The notes under the pieces are model-generated. The model ran no database searches and had not been told where the DNA came from. It was given only the letters and a program-made list of their open reading frames with translations. Shown here piece after piece: positions 57,197 to 64,000 of a stretch of DNA of 64,000 nucleotides. The stretch lies in NCBI GenBank assembly GCA_047967505.1, contig CM106539.1; one strand, written 5' to 3'. The DNA is from Dipteris shenzhenensis (taxonomy: Eukaryota; Polypodiophyta; Polypodiopsida; Gleicheniales). Position 1 is the stretch's first letter, and each line of letters starts with the position of its first letter. The position numbers and the translations under genes are program-made.

Positions 57197-60100
57197 CCCC
57201 CCCTCAATGTCCACCCATAGGTGAACTACCTTCTCGACCCAATGCTGAGTCTCTAAAGATGACCCTAAAGCTGATCTTCTTGAGTGCCTTGGATGAAGAT
57301 ATCTACTCCATTTTGCTCTGTTGGATAGTAGACCAATTCCACTATCCCATCCTCGATCAAATCACACACATAGTGATACTGAATTTCTATATTTTTTGTG
57401 TGTGCATGAAACACTAGATTTTTAGCAATGGCCATGCAACTTTGACTGTCGCACCTTAGCACAATTGCCTCATTCTCTTGCACTCCCATGTGCCATAAGA
57501 TCCTCCTCAGCCACACTGCTTCACAAGCAGTAAAACATGCTGCCTTGCTTTCATCCTCGATAGAAGACAATGCCACTATTGGTTATTTCTGATTGATCCA
57601 AGAGAAGATACCTGAACCTAATGAGAAACAATATCCAGAAACTGATTTCCAGGAATCAACATCTCCAGCCCAATTTGAGTCATAATGACTAGCCAAGGAA
57701 GTTCCTGTACCATAAGTGATGCCATAATCAAGAGTGCCCTTCACATACCTGAGCACCTGTATCCCTGCATTCCAATGATTCTCTTGGGGCTTATTGGAGA
57801 ACCTGCTCAAAATGCCAATAGCAAAAATGATGTCCGATCTGGTGTTGCACAGATAGATGAGACTGCCAACCAACTTCCTATTACTCCCGATGTCTGCTGG
57901 TGGTGAGGCATCCTCCATAGATAGCCTCACATTTACCTCTATAGGTGTAGCTATCTCCTTGCACTCGGACATACCAAATGCCTTCAAGATCTCCGTTGCA
58001 TATTTTTGCTGAGAGATGATCTTGGGTGGCTCTTGCCAGACTTCAATCCCCAAACAGTAGTGCATCAAGCCTAAGTCTGTCATCTCAAACTCTGTGCTCA
58101 ATGCCTTTCTAGTCTGCTGGATCATGTCTTCACAGTAGTCACCTGTAATAAGGAGATCATCCACATATAGAACAATAATAGCAAAATTTCCACCTTTCCT
58201 GTACACATACAAGTTAGCATCTGAGGCACATCTTTTGAAGTTTAATTTATGAAAGAATTTGTCTATCCATTGTTGGTACCATGCTCTTGGGGCGTGTTTT
58301 AGCCCACATAGAGCCTTCTTCAGCATACATACCTTGTTCTCAGAATGGGGGGCCTCAAACCTAGGTGGCTGAGCCATGTACACCTCCTCCTTGAGGTCAC
58401 CATTCAAGAATGCTGATTTAACATCCATTTGATAAACTAGCCACTTTTTATGAGCAGCCACCAATAGTACTCTGCGAATTGTGGTCATTCTAGCAGTTGG
58501 AGCGAAAGATTCTTGAAAATCAAATCCTTCAACTTGCGAAAATTTTTGTGCAACCAATCTAGCTTTGTACTATTTCAAAGTCCCATCGGCCTTGTACTTT
58601 ACACTCCAAACCACTTGGTGCCAATAAACTTTCTATTAGGTGGTCGATCTACCATCTCCCAAGTTTCATTCTTCATATTGTCATCATATTCTACTTGCAT
58701 AGCATTTTTCCAATCTCAGTCTGCAAGTGCTTCCTCCAAACTTGCAGGCTTCTTTACTTCTGCAATAATCTCAGCCATCAAGGCCATATTGACTATGTGA
58801 GCAGAAGCCCTCCTTTGCTCCTCAATTCTCTGAGATTGCCTTGGTCCATCTGCATGCTACTCAACAGACATAGGTATCTAGTTATCATGGTCATAGAGCT
58901 GCCTTACCCATTGTAGCAATGGCTTTTCCGGTGGTGTAACAACAAGTTGGTGACTTATACCTTCATCATCTGATATTTCCTCCTCCTTTATAGCTCTTGG
59001 GACAGGTCCATAGTGAATTACCTCTTCGTTGATGATAAAGTGGAAGAGCTCTCCTCTACCTCCACTACATGTGGCTACTCCAACACCACATCGTGGCTCG
59101 CTATGATCTTCTTTGCCTCTCGGTCATACAACTTATAGCTTTCTTCTCATCACAATAGCCTAAGAAGATACATTTGGTGCTTTTTGGTTGTAGCTTGTTT
59201 CTCTCTTTTTCTAGTACATGTGCATAGCATTCACACCCAAACGTTCTAAAGTGGGAGATAGATGGCTTCTTACCACTGTAAGCCTCATGTGGTGTTTTAC
59301 CTTTGAGTGCCTTTGTATAGCTATGATTAAGGATGTAAACCACAGTATTGACAGCCTCAGCCCAAAAGTGGTTTGGCAGTCTAGCATCTTTCAGCATACA
59401 CCTCCCCATCTCCACGATGGTCCGCATTCGGCATTCAACAACTGAATTTTGTTGAGGCATATGTGGTGCTGTCATTTGTAGGTTGATCCCTTTGCTCTTG
59501 CAAAAATCTCCAAACTCTGTAGAAACAAACTCAGCACCACCATCCGATATGATTTTCTTCACTTTTCTCCCTGTTTCATTTTCAACAAGCTGTAGCCATT
59601 CTTTCAATTTACCAAAAGCTTGAGCCTTTTCACAAAGAAAGTACACCCACATCTTCCTACCATAGTCATCGACAATTAATAAAAAATAGGAAGATTCCCC
59701 CCAAGGCCTGTGTAGGCATCTTATCACACAAGTCAACATGCACCAACTCTAGAGGAGCATTTGCTCTGTTCTTGCTCTCTTGTGGGAATTCCTTTCTCTA
59801 TTTCTTGCCCATCATGCAAGCTTCACACAGTTCTTTGATTTCTACTACTACAGGTAAGTGAGCAACCATACCTTGCTTCGGCATCTCCTTCAGCACTGCA
59901 AATCCTATGTGGCTAAATCTTTCGTGCCAAAGTCTGCTTGTGCCCACTCTAGCAGTGGCTGTAAGAGCACTTAGCTCATACAAGTTATTCCTCCTTACTC
60001 CTATGCCAACAAGATTGTCAGCACTATCTAGAATTTTTGCTCCTATCTTGTTGAACCTCACCTCATGGCAAGGTCAATTATGGAAGCAACTGATAGCAAA

Positions 60101-60712
60101 TTTCTCTTGATTTGTGGAACATACAGCACATTAGATAGTTTCTTAACATCTCCATTTACAGAAACAAATGAAACCATATCTGTTCCCTCAACTAAACATT
60201 TTGCGTTATTTCCAATCGTCACAGTGATGGGTTCTTATAGAGGCTACATGGAACAATATAGACCCTTCTTGTAGGTTATGTGATAGGAGGCACCACTATC
60301 CAACACCCATGAATTAGTAGTTGATGCTTCTTGAATTGAGGAACACTCTTCCTCAATGGCCAAAAATAGATCCAACTCTACTTTCATTGTGTTAACTGTC
60401 TCTTTCCCCTTATCTGTCTTCTTCAGGGTACCATTCTTTTCATCTGCTTTCTTGACCTGGCAAATCTACAATCACATGGCCCTTCTTCTTGCAGTAGAAG
60501 CATTCTCCTTGAAACTTCTTCTTGCCACCCTTCTTCTTTTTGTCACCACTTGTAGAGGACTCACCTTTGGTGGAGGAACCACCTTTGCCTTTTGCAGTGG
60601 TAGAGAACGCAGCATCCCCATTGCCGCCCCCATCTCGAGCTTTAAGCCTCGATTTCTCCTCCATAAGTAAAGCACAGAACTCATCAAATGACAATGGTTG
60701 GGGTCTCACCTG
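57197..60712 (-). pseudogene. Ty1/copia gag-pol, 5' truncated
   Basis: Reading down from 60712: gag tail (LSFDEFCALLMEEKSRLKAR), zinc knuckle CFYCKKKGHVIVDLP with the final Cys lost (near 60480), protease SWVLDSGASYHIT (near 60295), GAG-pre-integrase with RLWHERFSHIGF (59940), integrase with VDDYGRKMWV, SDGGAEF and NSVVECRMR (59700-59300; conserved D, D, E), reverse transcriptase 58557-57583 with LYVDDLLITG (58165), and RNase H 57576-57265 (VALSSIEDESKAAC). Order PR-INT-RT-RH marks Ty1/copia. Stops include TAA where a Gln codon fits between RT and RNase H. The gag N-terminus and 5' LTR are replaced by LINE sequence at 60713. Confidence 0.85.
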
Positions 60713-62979
60713 AGTGTTAAGCAGCCTTCCAGCACATCTTCTTCAGTGGGCAGATGCCAGAGAGCCTTGCGACAGGCCTGATTTGCCTCATCCCCAAAGG
60801 GGGGGACCGCCAAGAGATCAGACAGTGGTGCCCAATCACCCTCTTCCCGACCGCCTACAAAATCCTCGCCAAGATGATCAGCAGTCACATCCGCCCCCTG
60901 CTACATGACCTGATTCATGACACCCAAACTGGTTTTGTCCAAGATCGTAGCATATTGGACAACATCTTCACTTTCTCAGAGGCGGCGGAATGGGCCCAGC
61001 ACAGTGGCCAGCACCTTGCCATACTCCTTCTCGACTTTGAGAAGGCGTACGATAGGGTAGACTGGTCTTTCTTGGAAGGTACACTCGCTCAGTTCGGTTT
61101 CCTGGACGAGTGGATTAGAGGTATTGCTAGCCTTTACAGATCATCGGGTTATCATTAGCGGCAGGATGGGGGAGAGATTCACACTTGAGCGCTCGGTGCG
61201 TCAGGGCTGTCCACATTAGCACCTTACCTCTTCTTATTTTTTGCGGAGGCCATGACACACTTCCTTCGAGCTCACACCACTGGTCTTCATGGGATGCGTC
61301 TCCCTATTCGAGAGGATGCCGAGCTGCTGGACTTCGAGTATGCAGACGACACAGCCCTATATGTGCAGGATGATGTCGAGTCACTGGAGCGAGTGAGACT
61401 ATCCCTAGAGATGTTTTGCCTTGCGGCTGGAGCGAAAATCAACTGGCATAAGTCAATTGGTTTTCTTACAGATCCGGGAGCCAGCTCACAGTGGGGTATT
61501 TTCCTTGGGTTTTGCTGGATCCCTAGAGGATAGACGACACGTTACCTGGGATTCCAGGTAGGCCTGGACATCACACCGGCTCAGCAGTTCTTGCCGATCC
61601 TAGCCTCCATACGACAGAAGCTTGCTTTCTGGAGCACGGCTCGGCTTTCCTTGGCAGGCAAGGCCCTTGTGGTCAACCAGGTCCTTCTTGCCACTGCATG
61701 GTATGTGGCCTCTTGTTGGTGTTTCTCGAGGTCTTGTGTAGCCCAGCTGAGGAGACTAGTGCGGAACTTCCTATGGTCTGGTTCAGACGGTTCCGGCACC
61801 ACTAGAGCTAGGGTCGCCTGGCAGATGGTCATTCTCCCCCAGGCAGAGGGTGGCCTCGGCATCATAGATCCAGAGCTTTAGAGTCAGGCACTTCTTGGCA
61901 AGCTAGTCATCCGCGGCCTGACCCCAGGAGGACAGACGTGGAAGCTCTTGCTACAGCATGGTCTCAGTGGGTGTACCCCCCAGTTAAGGGGTATTTGGCA
62001 ACCTTCTATCTGATGGATCTTCACTTCAGCACCTTTGACTCAACCTCGTTCCCCCTTCCTCCATAGCCTCATTTCAATCTGGAGGAAGCTGTGACACAGC
62101 CTCTCCCAGGTCCCCCCTAGCTACCGAGAGGAGACAGACTGACAGCCCCTGATCTGGAGTAGCCAGGTGATAGATGATACAGGTCGTCAGCTTGGAGAGA
62201 GATCCCATATCCCTTGGGCACTCTAGGCACATGGGCCTGCGCACTCGTTCTGGGTTTGGAGGGACATCTACAGTCAGCTGAGCCCAGGCGAGCTAGCAGC
62301 AGTAGTAGATACAGCACGTGGGATCCAGGCTCAGCGAGCGGAGATTGATGCTGCCATCCCTGCAGGTTGGAGGATCCCCGTAGACACTAGACAGCTCTTC
62401 CCGGGAGATGAGAGGTGGCTTGGACAGTTCATTCCACGAGGCATTCCTTTGGTGGTGGTAGGCCTCTTCTCGGACTCTTCGGTACACTTCTTCTCCATCA
62501 CTGATGACAGTCGCCTATAGAGCAGAGAGGCCGTGATCGACCCCCAACTTCCCTGGCAGCGCCTTCGCATTGTAGGGCTGCAAGGGAAGACGTGGCATAT
62601 AGACCCCCTGATTATGCAGGACCAGGATTGGAGACTCTGGATATGGGAGGGCCGCTCCTTGTCAGAGGTGGAGTGGGACCCAGGGGAGTGGCGTTGGCCA
62701 CCATCGGAGACCTCAGAGAACCCTACCCCCTTCTTTTCTTATAGTGCATGCACGGGTCAGTGTGCTCTTGGGGCTCTCCATCGTGGGCTACCCACACAGG
62801 CACATAGATGGTATGCCCAGGGGATATCCTTGGTCTTTCTTCGCACTTTCTGGAAGACTCTTTGGGCTAGCTGGCGTCCGAGGAAGATCTCCTACTTCCT
62901 TTGGATGGTGGCACACAAGGGGCTTCCAGTTGGCAGCTGGCTGAGACAGATGGGGCAGGAGGGGCAAAGTGTTGCATAA
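60713..62979 (+). pseudogene. L1-like non-LTR retrotransposon fragment (RT to zf-RVT)
   Basis: From AAFQHIFFSGQMPESLATG the plus strand encodes an L1-type reverse transcriptase: CLIPKG, PITLFPTAYKILAK, TGFVQDRSILDNI, LLLDFEKAYDRVDW (60754-61110), VRQGCP and FAEAM across a frameshift near 61170, FEYADDTALY (61340, the catalytic DD) and KINWHKS. The thumb/connection follows (WSTARLSLAGKALVVNQVLL, LRRLVRNFLWSG, GGLGIIDPEL, 61590-61880). Stops punctuate 61880-62530. The zf-RVT beginning is at 62870-62960 (WRPRKISYFLWMVAHKGLP). The endonuclease and the poly(A) end are both absent, so the copy is truncated at both sides. GC is clearly higher than in neighbours. Confidence 0.85.
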
Positions 62980-62980
62980 T

Positions 62981-63055
62981 TATAAGTGTATATTTCTAGG
63001 ACCAAATAAGTGTATATTTCTAGGACAATAATAGGTGTATATTTTTAGGACCAAA
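62981..63055 (+). repeat. Short tandem repeat, 27-bp unit, three copies
   Basis: TAAGTGTATATTTCTAGGAC occurs twice and TAGGTGTATATTTTTAGGAC once, immediately after the LINE fragment. Confidence 0.9.
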
Positions 63056-64000
63056 GAATAGATGGTCTTTAATACATGTCATGATACATATGACACCTAT
63101 TTGTGTATGAGATTTTCTTTTGGCTTTCAACTCTACCATAAATGCACTTGTATATTGGGAGACAAATGTTGTTAAGGATTTCTTTGATATTTTTGTGGTC
63201 ATTATGTATTTGTTGTCCTAAAAGACCCTACCAAAAGTCTTCTTGAAATGAAGCAGAGTGCCCAATTTGCTATTGGCCTAAACTTGGGTAAGTGTAAAAT
63301 GAAAGAAATTCTCAAGGTCCATATTACAATTATGTATCTTAGAGAGCTTATCTTTAAAGCCATATGATATCATTAAAAAGGATGAGGTAGGTCAAATAAT
63401 CACCAAGCATGGTGTTGCCCAAGGTATGGTTGATTCCCAAATAGCAAGGTTGCTTCTCCACTCCATACATAGATACTGTGACACAAAAATTTGATATCTT
63501 TTACTTGGTATTGGTATCCTTTTATGTATGTCTGATAAGAGTGTGAGGATCAAGAAATATTCTAGTGGCTATTACTTGTGTTAATTTTCTAAGATATTGT
63601 AAGGTCTTGAGAGGATCATTGGAATGGATCATTGTAAATACCATATGTATGAATCATAAATACATTGATATGGGGTGAGAATTATTTTTGTATGAGAAAT
63701 TATGAGGATTTTATAAAATAAGGAGAGTGAGTCATATAAATAATTGGGTTTGAGGTTATGTGCACTCAATAATGTAAGAGAGATCACATTCCAAGCATGT
63801 TTAAGGCAGGTGGAGGAGTGTGGCAAAGTGTAGAATAAAAATGAATCCTTCTAGAATTCCTATGTAGAATATGGAGGATGTGGACACATGCCAATAGTAC
63901 CCAAAAAGGACACGAATGGTGACATATGGGCTTATGTGAATGATGAGGAAAGGAATCTACAGGCAACAATTGTAAATGGGAGAAGGAGGGTGACAAGATT
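63056..64000. other. No supported gene
   Basis: AT-rich sequence with short unrelated frames only. Confidence 0.5.

Noticed and set aside
1-64000. tRNA, rRNA or snRNA genes
   Set aside because: I looked for GGTTCGAATC-type B boxes and conserved rRNA words and saw none that fit a cloverleaf; a tRNAscan-SE/Infernal run would be decisive.

Overview
The window looks like intergenic chromosome sequence from a large, transposon-rich land-plant nuclear genome. The evidence is short GT-AG introns, plant-type Ty1/copia, Ty3/gypsy, CACTA (tnp2/DUF4218), hAT (BED/DUF659) and L1-like elements, many (CT)n tracts, low overall GC, and a 100-N scaffold gap at 52365-52464. I infer a seed-free plant such as a fern or lycophyte, mainly from Helentron-type helicase/endonuclease debris and a little-known transposase-like family. 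No host gene identifies the species.

Layout. 1-6 kb: endonuclease fragment, a MITE, Ty1/copia gag-protease remnant, hAT fragment, then a truncated copy (A) of an unclassified element with AAACCAGCCCGGTGG minisatellites. 6-13 kb: an LTR/tRNA-primer site with a telomere-like motif, tandem duplications, and a decayed coiled-coil/RING/kinase-like locus. 14.0-15.1 kb: the best host gene, a compact two-exon gene for a 179-residue membrane-anchored or secreted protein of unknown function. 15-24 kb: gypsy RNase H debris with a MITE, tandem repeats, PIF1-like helicase facing a reverse-strand endonuclease, and a CACTA fragment. 24.4-27.7 kb: fuller copy (B) of the unclassified element, with inverted subterminal minisatellites at its two ends. 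28.7-32.8 kb: decayed gypsy gag with a nested 655-bp foldback element and a probable LTR. 33-41 kb: mostly satellite-like repeats, a perfect-looking hairpin, and a palindrome-rich purine minisatellite. 41.9-47.5 kb: a CACTA element with GTCGCTATATAGCGAC subterminal palindromes and a nested copia fragment. 48-50 kb: a GC-richer area with a probable multi-exon host gene on the minus strand. 51-57 kb: LTR fragment, gap, gag-like and kinase-like fragments, hAT BED transposase, and a ~120-bp tandem array. 56.6-63 kb: 3' LTR and pol of a Ty1/copia element abutting a truncated LINE.

Almost every coding stretch is broken by stops or frameshifts, so these are old nested insertions rather than cooperating genes. 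Two loci look like living genes: 14394-15015 (+) and about 49914-48852 (-). The most interesting material is the unclassified transposon family (two copies), the RING/kinase-like fragments, and the foldback elements.
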